64,000 nucleotides of DNA. It comes from an uncultured Collinsella sp. GTDB taxonomy: Bacteria > Actinomycetota > Coriobacteriia > Coriobacteriales > Coriobacteriaceae. Position 1 is the stretch's first letter, and each line of letters opens with the position of its first letter. Positions 27,595 to 34,937 of this stretch are shown here, piece by piece. The position numbers were made by a program, and so were the translations under genes. The DNA lies in the NCBI GenBank assembly GCA_900541875.1, contig UQLF01000009.1:1-64000 (forward strand), read 5' to 3'. A model generated the notes under the pieces. That model was not told the DNA's origin and did not search any database. It saw only the letters and a program-made list of their open reading frames with translations.

Positions 27595-27642
27595 GTAACG
27601 GGAAAAGCATTCACCTTCGATTCGCAAGTGAATAGCGTGCGT

Positions 27643-27683
27643 AAAAAGCGGGCCGCGCCGGGGATTTCCGGCGCGGCCCGCTT
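27643..27683 (-). terminator. Intrinsic terminator of the dehydrogenase gene
   Basis: A perfect 16-bp stem (AAGCGGGCCGCGCCGG / CCGGCGCGGCCCGCTT), read on the minus strand, is followed by TTT. It lies between convergent genes and may also stop the SIS copy C transcript. Confidence 0.75.
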
Positions 27684-27725
27684 GGTATTGCGCTTAGATT
27701 CGCGAGGTGTCGCGGCAACCGACGC

Positions 27726-28703
27726 TTACTTGGCGTCGTAGGCCTCGGCATCCCACCAGTCGAGCTGGGCGATGTTGTCGCGAATGTGCTGGCAGCTCTT
27801 GTGGAAGCCCTCGAGCTCGTGCTCGGACAGGTCGAGCGTGTAGACCTCCTCGACGCCCTCGGCGCCGATCACGCACGGCAGGGAGGTAAAGATACCCTCC
27901 TCGCCATAATGGCCGGTCATGAGCGTGGATGCCGAAAGCACGGCGTGCTCGTTGTGCAGCACGGCGGCGCAGACGCGCGCGGCGGAGTTGGCGACGGCGT
28001 ACTCGGTGCACTGCTTGCCCTGGTAGGTCACATAGCCGCCCTTGCGTGCAAGCTCCTCGATCTCCATGTGGTCGAAGGCGTACTTGTCGGGGTTCTCGGC
28101 CTGAAGTTCGTTGAGGCTCTTACCGGCGATGGTTGCGGCTTTAAAGGCGGCAAGCTGGCTAAAACCGTGCTCGCCGATCATGTAGGCGTCGATGGACTTG
28201 GGGCTCACGCCGACCTTCTTGGAGATCTCGGTGCGAAGGCGGGCGGAGTCCAGGCCGCAGCCCGAGCCGATGATCTTCTTGGGATCATAGCCGGTCAGGT
28301 GCCACAGCTCGGTGCACACGACGTCGCAGGGGTTGGAGATGCTCACGAAGATGCCGTCAAAGCCGGCGTCGACGATGCGTTTGGCAAAGGTGCGGGCGGC
28401 GTCGGTGGTAAAGAACAGCTCGCCGTCGCGGTTGCCGGCGGCCAGCGCGACCTTGCCGGCGGCGTTGACGATGACGTCGCAGCAGGCAAGCTCCTCGTAG
28501 TGGTCGTAGCAGTTGACGATCTTGGTGTTGTACGGGACAAACGAAAGGGAGTCGCGCAGGTCCTGGACCTCGGACGTCACCTTGGCCTCGTTGATATCGC
28601 ACAGGTACAGCTCATCGGCAATGCCCTGCATGAGCAGGCTGTTGGCGACATGTGCTCCTACGTGGCCCTGGCCGACCACACCGATCTTACGCGTCTGGTA
28701 CAT
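27726..28703 (-). CDS. L-lactate/2-hydroxyacid dehydrogenase (LDH/MDH superfamily)
   Basis: This is a 325-residue NAD-dependent enzyme. The ATG at 28703 has GAAAGGATACATAT upstream. The N-terminal dinucleotide motif is IGVVGQGHVGAH, the substrate Asp and Arg are in GLDSARLR, and the catalytic His is in IGEHGFSQ. Most lactate dehydrogenases have GEHGDS; Phe replaces Asp here. The active-site loop (NAAGKVALAAGNRDG) also lacks the usual RKPG sequence. It resembles the L-2-hydroxyisocaproate dehydrogenase side branch as much as true LDH, so the substrate may be a larger 2-keto acid. It is divergent from metA. Confidence 0.85.
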   Translation of the reverse strand: MYQTRKIGVVGQGHVGAHVANSLLMQGIADELYLCDINEAKVTSEVQDLRDSLSFVPYNTKIVNCYDHYEELACCDVIVNAAGKVALAAGNRDGELFFTTDAARTFAKRIVDAGFDGIFVSISNPCDVVCTELWHLTGYDPKKIIGSGCGLDSARLRTEISKKVGVSPKSIDAYMIGEHGFSQLAAFKAATIAGKSLNELQAENPDKYAFDHMEIEELARKGGYVTYQGKQCTEYAVANSAARVCAAVLHNEHAVLSASTLMTGHYGEEGIFTSLPCVIGAEGVEEVYTLDLSEHELEGFHKSCQHIRDNIAQLDWWDAEAYDAK

Positions 28704-28914
28704 ATATGTATCCTTTCGGCCGAGTTTTTCGCGTCGAACCATTGTAGCGTCCTGCTACTACTTTGCTAGGCTAAAGCGCCGTAGATTTTTGGGACATGCC
28801 TTAATCTCTACTTTTGGAGTGATTTGGGCCGCTGGCGGCATCGCTGGGCGATGTGCTCGCGCGGATGGGGCCGCTCGTTGTACCATAGCTGCAACTGACT
28901 CGTAAGGAGCATCC

Positions 28915-29841
28915 ATGCCCATTCGCATTCCCGACGCCCTCCCTGCCGCCGCGCAGCTCGAGAGCGAGAACATCTTTGTCATGACCGAGTACCGCGCGCT
29001 GCACCAGGACATCCGTCCGCTGCGCGTGCTCATCCTCAACCTCATGCCCACCAAGATTGCCACCGAGACGCAGATCATGCGCAAGCTCTCCAACACACCG
29101 CTGCAGGTGGAGGTGGACCTGCTGCGCACCAAAACGCACGAGGCCACGCACGTGAGCGCCGGCCACCTGGAGACGTTCTACCGCACGTTCGACGACATCC
29201 GCGACATCCACTACGACGGCCTGATCATCACGGGCGCCCCGGTGGAGCAGATGCCGTTCGAGGAGGTCGACTACTGGCCCGAGCTCTGCCAGATCATGGA
29301 TTGGTCCACCACGCACGTGCACTCTACGCTGCACATTTGCTGGGGCGCACAGGCAGGTCTGTACCATCATTACGGTATCCAGAAGTACGATCTGCCGGCA
29401 AAGGCGAGCGGTGTGTTCGAGCATTATCTGGTGAAGCCGCAAAGCCCGCTGGTCCGCGGCTTTGACGACCGTTTCTATGCCGTGCATTCGCGCAACACCG
29501 ATGTGCGCCGCGAGGATGTGGAGGCCGAGCCGCAGCTTGAGGTTGTGGCCGTGTCCGACGAGGTGGGCCTGTACATCGTCAAGTCGACCGACAGCCGTCG
29601 CTTCTTTGTATTTGGCCATCCCGAGTACGATACCGACACGCTGCGCTTGGAGTACGAGCGCGATGTGAAGCGCGGACTCAACCCGGAGGTGCCGGCGCAT
29701 TACTTCCCGAATGACGACCCCACGGCCGAGCCGCGCAACGTCTGGCGCAGCCAGGCTCAGTTGCTCTACACCAACTGGCTCAACTACTACGTCTACCAGA
29801 CCACGCCCTACGACCTGGCCCGCGCCGGCGAGGAGCACTAG
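28915..29841 (+). CDS. metA: Homoserine O-acyltransferase MetA, acetyl type
   Basis: This is a 308-residue enzyme for the first committed step of methionine synthesis. Residue numbers match the textbook enzyme: Cys142 (HICWGAQAG) is the nucleophile, His235 and Glu237 are in FGHPEYD. Residue 111 is Glu (TGAPVEQMPFEEVDYW). In characterised MetA proteins Glu111 selects acetyl-CoA and Gly111 selects succinyl-CoA, so O-acetylhomoserine is the predicted product. The start has AAGGAGCATCC, and a TACCAT -10 box lies near 28881. I see no S-box riboswitch in the short leader. Confidence 0.94.
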   Translation: MPIRIPDALPAAAQLESENIFVMTEYRALHQDIRPLRVLILNLMPTKIATETQIMRKLSNTPLQVEVDLLRTKTHEATHVSAGHLETFYRTFDDIRDIHYDGLIITGAPVEQMPFEEVDYWPELCQIMDWSTTHVHSTLHICWGAQAGLYHHYGIQKYDLPAKASGVFEHYLVKPQSPLVRGFDDRFYAVHSRNTDVRREDVEAEPQLEVVAVSDEVGLYIVKSTDSRRFFVFGHPEYDTDTLRLEYERDVKRGLNPEVPAHYFPNDDPTAEPRNVWRSQAQLLYTNWLNYYVYQTTPYDLARAGEEH

Positions 29842-29864
29842 GCCGTCGGGAGGTGCGCCAGCCG

Positions 29865-30461
29865 TTAGGCGCTGACGATGTGGGGCAGCGGCAGGTCGTG
29901 GGCGTCGGTGGGAACGCGGTCGACGCGCTGTTCGTCAAAGGCTATGCCGATGATTTGACATGCGGGTGAGAGCATGGGCAGGTAGCGGTCGTAACAGCCG
30001 CCGCCGTAGCCCAGGCGCGCGCCGGCGCGGTCGAAGGCTACGAGTGGCACGATAATCATGTCGAGAGCCTCGGCAGGCACGATAGGGAAGCGGCTGCTGT
30101 CGATGTCCGTGGCCGCGAAGGCCCGCGTAGGGTGGGCGATAAACGGGGCCGCGGACGCATCGCCGGCGGCAACTGCCCGCATGCACATGCGCTGGCCACA
30201 AGCTGTGGCTTCGGCTGCCGAGAGCATGCACGGATAGGCCACGCGCCAGCCGCGCGCGGCGGCCGCAGCGGCAAACGCGGCAGGGTCTGCCTCGGAACCC
30301 ATCGCGGCATAGACGGCAACGATGCGCGGCGCCGCGGCATCTAAGCGGCCCAGCAGCTCAACCAGCCGCGCACAGATATCAGCAGACTTCGCCGCCCGCA
30401 AGTCCAAATCAAGAGCATCGCGCTGGGCAATCACCGCCCGCCGCAACTCAGCCTTGTCCAT
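29865..30461 (-). CDS. 5-formyltetrahydrofolate cyclo-ligase
   Basis: This is a 198-residue enzyme that converts 5-formyl-THF to 5,10-methenyl-THF using ATP. I chose the ATG at 30461 because AGAGGAGG lies just upstream on the minus strand. The N-terminus has the AELRRAVIAQRDAL helix, and the C-terminal signature is LGYGGGCYDRYL. It converges on metA. A folate one-carbon link to methionine metabolism is reasonable but not shown by an operon. Confidence 0.9.
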   Translation of the reverse strand: MDKAELRRAVIAQRDALDLDLRAAKSADICARLVELLGRLDAAAPRIVAVYAAMGSEADPAAFAAAAAARGWRVAYPCMLSAAEATACGQRMCMRAVAAGDASAAPFIAHPTRAFAATDIDSSRFPIVPAEALDMIIVPLVAFDRAGARLGYGGGCYDRYLPMLSPACQIIGIAFDEQRVDRVPTDAHDLPLPHIVSA

Positions 30462-30529
30462 CCCAACCTCCTCTAGCAAACCTGCCAAAAAGTGACAGGC
30501 TTATTTTGGCTGGTTTTATCTGGGCAAAC

Positions 30530-30570
30530 GTCGAAGCCGCCACAAAGGCGCCCTGTGTGGCGGCTTCGAC
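30530..30570 (-). terminator. Hairpin between hicB and the cyclo-ligase gene
   Basis: A perfect 15-bp stem (GTCGAAGCCGCCACA / TGTGGCGGCTTCGAC) lies 12 bases after the hicB stop on the minus strand. Only GTTTG follows, so terminator strength is doubtful. A second inverted repeat (AAACCTGCCAAAA / TTTTGGCTGGTTT) lies at 30478-30516. Confidence 0.5.
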
Positions 30571-30582
30571 TCGACGTTGGCT

Positions 30583-30912
30583 TCACAGCGCCGCAGCGAT
30601 CGCTTCAGTCACAAACTTATTGAGTGACTCACCCTTCTTTGCCGCTGCCAGCGCTGCTTGCTTGTGGAGCTCAGAGCCCGTTCTTACGTTGAACGAGCCC
30701 TTAAAAGCCCGCTCGGGTTCCTTGCCCTTCTCGGCGCAAAACTCAAGGTAATCGTCGACGGCGTCGTGGAAGCATTGCTCCACTTCTTCAGCCGTGGAGC
30801 CTTCAAATACGATTGCGTCCCTAATGCCGGCGACCATACCTGTTAGCACATGCTGTTCGGCATCGAACTCGACCGGGGCGAAATAACCCTTGTATGCCAA
30901 AACGTTACTCAT
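30583..30912 (-). CDS. hicB: HicB-family antitoxin
   Basis: This is a 109-residue protein. The N-terminal partial RNase H-like fold is seen in YKGYFAPVEFDAEQHVLTG and IVFEGSTAEEVEQCFHDAVD. A C-terminal ribbon-helix-helix-like segment follows (FNVRTGSELHKQAALAAAKK, then SLNKFVTEAI), suited to bind the operator upstream of the pair. It neutralises the HicA toxin encoded by the preceding gene and overlaps it by 8 bases, an arrangement that supports translational coupling. The ATG at 30912 was preferred to one five codons upstream because its GACTACC-region spacing is typical of overlap; either is possible. Confidence 0.88.
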   Translation of the reverse strand: MSNVLAYKGYFAPVEFDAEQHVLTGMVAGIRDAIVFEGSTAEEVEQCFHDAVDDYLEFCAEKGKEPERAFKGSFNVRTGSELHKQAALAAAKKGESLNKFVTEAIAAAL

Positions 30913-31168
30913 GACTACCTCCGACATCTTGCAGAAAGCGAACGATGTTTCGAATGGTCCCCGCTGTCAATTCGTCAGATGGATGAGGCGCGTGCATTAC
31001 GAACATCCTGCCATCTGATGGCCTGTAGAAGCGAACGCGCGATCCGGACGTCTTGCCTTTGCTGTCCATTTCAAAGCCATATGAAGCCATAACTTTAAGA
31101 AAGTCAGCAAATCTATACGTTGAAGGACAGCTAAGCAGCTGGGCGATGAGTTTATCGGATCGAGTCAT
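30905..31168 (-). CDS. hicA: HicA-family mRNA-interferase toxin
   Basis: This is an 87-residue protein with the HicA double-stranded-RNA-binding-like fold: KLIAQLLSCPSTYRFADFLK, then SGSRVRFYRPSDGRMFVMHA and a C-terminal helix TIRNIVRFLQDVG. Many HicA proteins have a catalytic His in the GSH position; here it is Arg44 (GSRVRF), while His residues are kept in MHAPHP (59-62). This Arg form occurs in a recognisable HicA subgroup, so I would not call it inactive. It is transcribed first, from a promoter with a palindromic operator at 31183-31203. Confidence 0.82.
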   Translation of the reverse strand: MTRSDKLIAQLLSCPSTYRFADFLKVMASYGFEMDSKGKTSGSRVRFYRPSDGRMFVMHAPHPSDELTAGTIRNIVRFLQDVGGSHE

Positions 31169-31182
31169 CCCGCCTCACATTC

Positions 31183-31220
31183 TGCAACTATATTCTAGTT
31201 GCAATTTCAGTTCGATGCAA
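31183..31220 (-). promoter_or_regulatory. hicAB promoter with palindromic operator
   Basis: On the minus strand a -35 TTGCAT (31215-31220) and -10 TAGAAT (31192-31197) are separated by exactly 17 bases. A perfect palindrome TGCAACTA-N5-TAGTTGCA (31183-31203) covers the -10 box. It is positioned for autorepression by HicB. Confidence 0.8.
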
Positions 31221-31264
31221 GCACCTCTACTATAGAACATGTGTGCGTATAGAACAAGTGTTCG

Positions 31265-31309
31265 AACTACCACGAAGGGCGCCTGTGAACTGCGCCCTTC
31301 GTGGTAGTT
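31265..31309. other. 18-bp perfect hairpin after the M16 peptidase gene
   Basis: AACTACCACGAAGGGCGC (31265-31282) pairs perfectly with 31292-31309. On the minus strand it follows the M16 stop by 15 bases but lacks a T-tract; on the plus strand TTGCTT follows, with no gene to terminate. It probably acts as the 3' end of the peptidase mRNA. Confidence 0.55.
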
Positions 31310-31323
31310 TTGCTTGCCGTGCC

Positions 31324-34300
31324 TTAGCCCAGCAGGTCGATGACGTTGAAGCCGGCGTTGCTCTTGGCGATGACGTCTCGGCCGCCAAAGACGCAGGAGG
31401 GCGAGACGGCCGCAATGCGCGTCACGTCGGCGCCGAGAGTGCGCAGCTCACCGGGCGTGGCGGCGAGCATCTGGGCGCGGCGCTCCTCGCGTGCATGCGG
31501 ATCGAGCCCGGCCAGGTAGGTCGTGTTGCGGCGCTTGGTGAGCGCATAGGGCTTCACCGGCGCATCCATGCCGCTCACGCAGCTCACGATAAAGCCCTCA
31601 AAGGCGGCCTCGTCGGGCTCAAAGCTGCCGAGCCATTTGCCTGCGCGCGCCACGCGCTCAATCGAGGGATCGATTGCCGGGTCGCGGTAGGTGTAGAACG
31701 CCGCCTGACGCTCGCCTGCCGCGCGGAATCCGCAGCCGTACGCGCCGCCCTTTACGCGGATCTCGTTCCACAGGTAGTCGTAGGAGAGCGCGTTGGCGGC
31801 AACCGCCCAGGCGCCTGTCACGTCGAGCCCCAAGCGACGCGGGTCGCACGCGCTTGCCGCAAAGCAGATGTCGCTGGGGATGACAAAAGCCTCGTGGCGG
31901 TCGCACGGCGTCGGCACCACGAGCGCGTCGCGGCCGGCATCGGCGCTGTCGCCAGCGTCCAGCCCCAGGTCGCCCGCGGCGGCCCAGTACGCGTTAAAGT
32001 CCTCGTTGCTGCCGGTAAAGCTCGCCAGGCAGCCGTCGGCCACAAAGATGCGGCCTGCCAGCTCGGCAAGCTTGGCACGCAGGTCGTCCAGTCGCTCGTC
32101 AAAGTGCTCGAGCAGATCGCGCAGGAACAGGTAGAAATCCACGCCCGAAAGCTGCTCGCGCACTACGGCCGAAGGTGAGCTGTAGCTCATCGCGCGGCCG
32201 AGCGCCGCCGAGTGACCGTTGTTGATAAAGCCCTGCTCAAGCCCAATGCGAATCTGCGTGAGCACGTCGCGCATGCGGTCGGCATCGGCATTGAGCAAAA
32301 GCGTGCTCGACCACACCTCGCGCGGCAGGCTCGCCAGCGCATCGATCTTCTCGGACAGGGCGCCGGCGCTCACCAGCAGGTAGGGGCGCACGCCGTCCAC
32401 GTCGGGTTGGGTCATGACCTCGGTCGTAAAGCTCAAAAAGCCCAGCTTGCCGGCGAGCAAGTTGTCGAGCTCCTCGGCCGAGTGCTCGCTCGTGGGCAGC
32501 TGTTTGAGCAGGCGGCAGAGCAGCGTCACATAAGGCAGGTCCTCAAACGCGACGCAGCTCAGGTCGAAATACTGCATGGCGTAGGCCAGACGGTTGGTGG
32601 GGATGCCGTGGCGCAGGCAGGGGATGGGCGCGGTCGTGTCCACAATCAGCGGCGGCTCGGGGCGCGCCTCGCCAATGTCGGACACGCGCAGGCGCGGCAG
32701 CGTAGCCTTGGCCTCGGGTGTGTCTTCCGCCTCCTGTGCGGCACGCAGCGCGGCCGTGCGCTCGACCACGTCGGCCAGCTCGGCATCGGTCATGGCATCG
32801 CGCTTGGCTGCCAGCTCGGCGGCCTCGGCACCCTCCGAACCCTCGGCGGCGTCCACCGGCACCAGCTCGACCAGCGCCATGTGGTCGTTTTCCAGCACCA
32901 GCTCGCGCAGCAGGTCCTCAAAGTAGCTGCCATCCAGCTCGCCACGCAGCTCCTCGTACACCGGGCCGTACTTGAGTGCCAGCGTCGCGGCGTCGTCATC
33001 GTAGAGCCAGGTGCTCAGCGCGTCGCACGCAATGGCCACACCGTCGGCGATACCGTAGTCGCGCTGGCGCAGGTCGTATTCGTTGCTGCTGATGATGGCT
33101 TCCAAGCGCTCGCGCGGAACGCCGTGCTTGCACAGGTCGCGGCAGGAGTCCTGGAACACGCGGCGCAGATCGCGCGCCACGCCGGGCTGCGCGTTTTGCA
33201 GCATGATGAGCTCGTAGGGCTGCAGGCTCTCGGCCGCGGTGTAGCTCACCACGTTGCCGCCCAGGCCGGCGGCCAGAATGGCCTTCTTAACCGGCGCTTC
33301 GTTGGAGCCCAGCAACGCCTCGAACAGGATATCCGCCGCGATCGTGCGCTTACGGTCGAGCGCGCTGCCCAGCACCAGGCCCAGGCCAACCAGGGCGTTC
33401 TCGGGCGTGGTTGCCATCTCGACGCGCTTATACTCGCAGGTCACGGGCGCTTGCACGCCCAGCGGATTGGGCGCCAGCGTGGACGGGTCCTCGCCGGCGG
33501 CGACGGCAGCGTCCATGCGGCGACTCGCGGCACTCGGCTGCGACAGATAGCGCTCGTCCAAAAAGGCCAGTGCGCGGTCCACGTCCAGGTCGCCGTAGAG
33601 CGTGATATAGGAGTTGGAAGGATTGTAGTGGCGCGCGTGCGTATCCAGGAACTGCTCGTAGGTGAGCGCAGGGATCGCGCGTGGGTCACCGCCGCTCTCG
33701 TGCGCATAGGCGGTGTCGGGATAGAGCGCGGCGTTGACGGCGTCGTCCAGCACGCTCATGGGGTCGGACAACGCGCCCTTCATCTCGTTGAACACCACGC
33801 CGTTATAGCGCAGCGTGCCCTCGCGCAGGCTCGCGAAGCTGCCGTCGCCCTCGCCCTCGGCGCCCTCCGGCAGGTCCAACTCGTAGTGCCAGCCCTCCTG
33901 CTCAAAAATGGTGGGTTTGGTGTAGATGGCCGGGTTGAACACAGCGTCCAGGTACACGTCCATTAGGTTGTACAGATCCTGCTCGTTGGTGGTGGCAACG
34001 GGGTAGATGGTCTTGTCGGGGTAGGTCATGGCGTTGAGGAACGTCTGCATGGAGCTCTTGATTAAGTCGACAAACGGCTCCTTGACGGGAAACTTGGCCG
34101 ATCCGCACAGCACCGAGTGCTCAAGAATATGGAACACGCCGGTGGAATCGGCCGGAGGCGTCTTAAAGCCAATGGCAAAGGCCTTGTTCTCGTCGTCGCA
34201 CGCCAGGTACAGCAGGCGAGCGCCCGAGGCAGTGTGGCGCAGCACGTAAGCGTCCGAGTCGAGCTCGGGCACGGTCTCGCAGCGCTCGACGGTAAAGCCA

Positions 34301-34368
34301 TGGCAGGTGGCGTCGGGCACCAGCAGCGCGGCGGCTGCGGCGCGCGGGTCGGTTGAGGTGGTGGACAT
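31324..34368 (-). CDS. M16C metallopeptidase (presequence-protease-like)
   Basis: This is a 1014-residue insulinase-superfamily peptidase. The ATG at 34368 has AGGAGACTGCAT upstream; the open frame extends 69 codons further without a plausible start. The inverted zinc motif HxxEH is at residues 80-84 (FHILEHSVLCGS), followed by KEPFVDLIKSS and LNAMTYPDKTIYPV. The two homologous halves and size match the PreP/Cym1 group, which degrades short unfolded peptides inside a closed chamber. There is no signal peptide, so it is probably cytoplasmic. The gene is monocistronic. Confidence 0.92.
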   Translation of the reverse strand: MSTTSTDPRAAAAALLVPDATCHGFTVERCETVPELDSDAYVLRHTASGARLLYLACDDENKAFAIGFKTPPADSTGVFHILEHSVLCGSAKFPVKEPFVDLIKSSMQTFLNAMTYPDKTIYPVATTNEQDLYNLMDVYLDAVFNPAIYTKPTIFEQEGWHYELDLPEGAEGEGDGSFASLREGTLRYNGVVFNEMKGALSDPMSVLDDAVNAALYPDTAYAHESGGDPRAIPALTYEQFLDTHARHYNPSNSYITLYGDLDVDRALAFLDERYLSQPSAASRRMDAAVAAGEDPSTLAPNPLGVQAPVTCEYKRVEMATTPENALVGLGLVLGSALDRKRTIAADILFEALLGSNEAPVKKAILAAGLGGNVVSYTAAESLQPYELIMLQNAQPGVARDLRRVFQDSCRDLCKHGVPRERLEAIISSNEYDLRQRDYGIADGVAIACDALSTWLYDDDAATLALKYGPVYEELRGELDGSYFEDLLRELVLENDHMALVELVPVDAAEGSEGAEAAELAAKRDAMTDAELADVVERTAALRAAQEAEDTPEAKATLPRLRVSDIGEARPEPPLIVDTTAPIPCLRHGIPTNRLAYAMQYFDLSCVAFEDLPYVTLLCRLLKQLPTSEHSAEELDNLLAGKLGFLSFTTEVMTQPDVDGVRPYLLVSAGALSEKIDALASLPREVWSSTLLLNADADRMRDVLTQIRIGLEQGFINNGHSAALGRAMSYSSPSAVVREQLSGVDFYLFLRDLLEHFDERLDDLRAKLAELAGRIFVADGCLASFTGSNEDFNAYWAAAGDLGLDAGDSADAGRDALVVPTPCDRHEAFVIPSDICFAASACDPRRLGLDVTGAWAVAANALSYDYLWNEIRVKGGAYGCGFRAAGERQAAFYTYRDPAIDPSIERVARAGKWLGSFEPDEAAFEGFIVSCVSGMDAPVKPYALTKRRNTTYLAGLDPHAREERRAQMLAATPGELRTLGADVTRIAAVSPSCVFGGRDVIAKSNAGFNVIDLLG

Positions 34369-34531
34369 ATGCAGTCTCCTTTGACGCCCCAGCGGGGGCG
34401 AATCGAGTCGAATCCTCGTGAGTATACCCATATGGGGCCGCGGCTCTGCGGCGAACTGAAGACGATGCCAGCGGATTGGGCATAGACCCCGCGTGACCGC
34501 CGTGCGAGCGTGGAAACTTGGACGCCTATCG

Positions 34532-34628
34532 AATGAGAGTGGATTTTCGGACGGAATCAGCCTCAAAACGTCCAAAAGCCGTCCAAATATCCGCCCTCAT
34601 TTCCCGACCGTCCAAAATCCACGCTCAT
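34532..34628. repeat. Inverted repeat with GGATTTT arms
   Basis: The arm at 34532-34554 (AATGAGAGTGGATTTTCGGA...) pairs with 34608-34628 with one mismatch and one bulge. Inside are direct repeats of CGTCCAAA. It lies between the divergent M16 and Schlafen-type genes, next to the GAGAGATAA array. Confidence 0.7.
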
Positions 34629-34641
34629 CCGCCGCCCGCAC

Positions 34642-34875
34642 ATCTCTCATCTCTCATTCGTCACGAATACGAGAGATAACAGAAAGACGAGAGATAAATA
34701 TGAGAGATAACTGAGCAGCAAAGAGACAAGCAATCATAGTATTATCTCAATACCGATTGTTCTACCAGCAAAAACATGTTTATATGAAACAGATGGCAGA
34801 CATCTTATCTTTTATCTCTCACTCATCTCTAATATGAGAGATAACAGAAAGATGAGAGATAATTACGAGAGATAA
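34642..34875 (+). promoter_or_regulatory. Duplicated GAGAGATAA operator array
   Basis: GAGAGATAA occurs at 34671, 34689 and 34702, and again at 34836, 34854 and 34867. Spacing within both clusters is 18 then 13 bases, and the clusters are offset by exactly 165 bases. Each cluster is preceded by inverted half-sites (ATCTCTCAT near 34642, TTATCTCTC at 34812-34820). The last site ends 63 bases before the start of the AlbA_2 gene, which probably encodes the binding protein. Confidence 0.8.
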
Positions 34876-34937
34876 CTGAGAGACGAAGGAAATCCATTCG
34901 TGGCATTCTTCGCAGAACCGAGCGAAAGGACGTGCAG

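Noticed and set aside
28801..28914. S-box (SAM) riboswitch upstream of metA
   Set aside because: The untranslated leader after the probable -10 near 28881 is under 35 bases, too short for an S-box.
34671..34875. CRISPR array
   Set aside because: The repeat unit is only 9 bases with 4-9 base gaps, there are six copies in two clusters, and no cas gene is near; it is an operator array.
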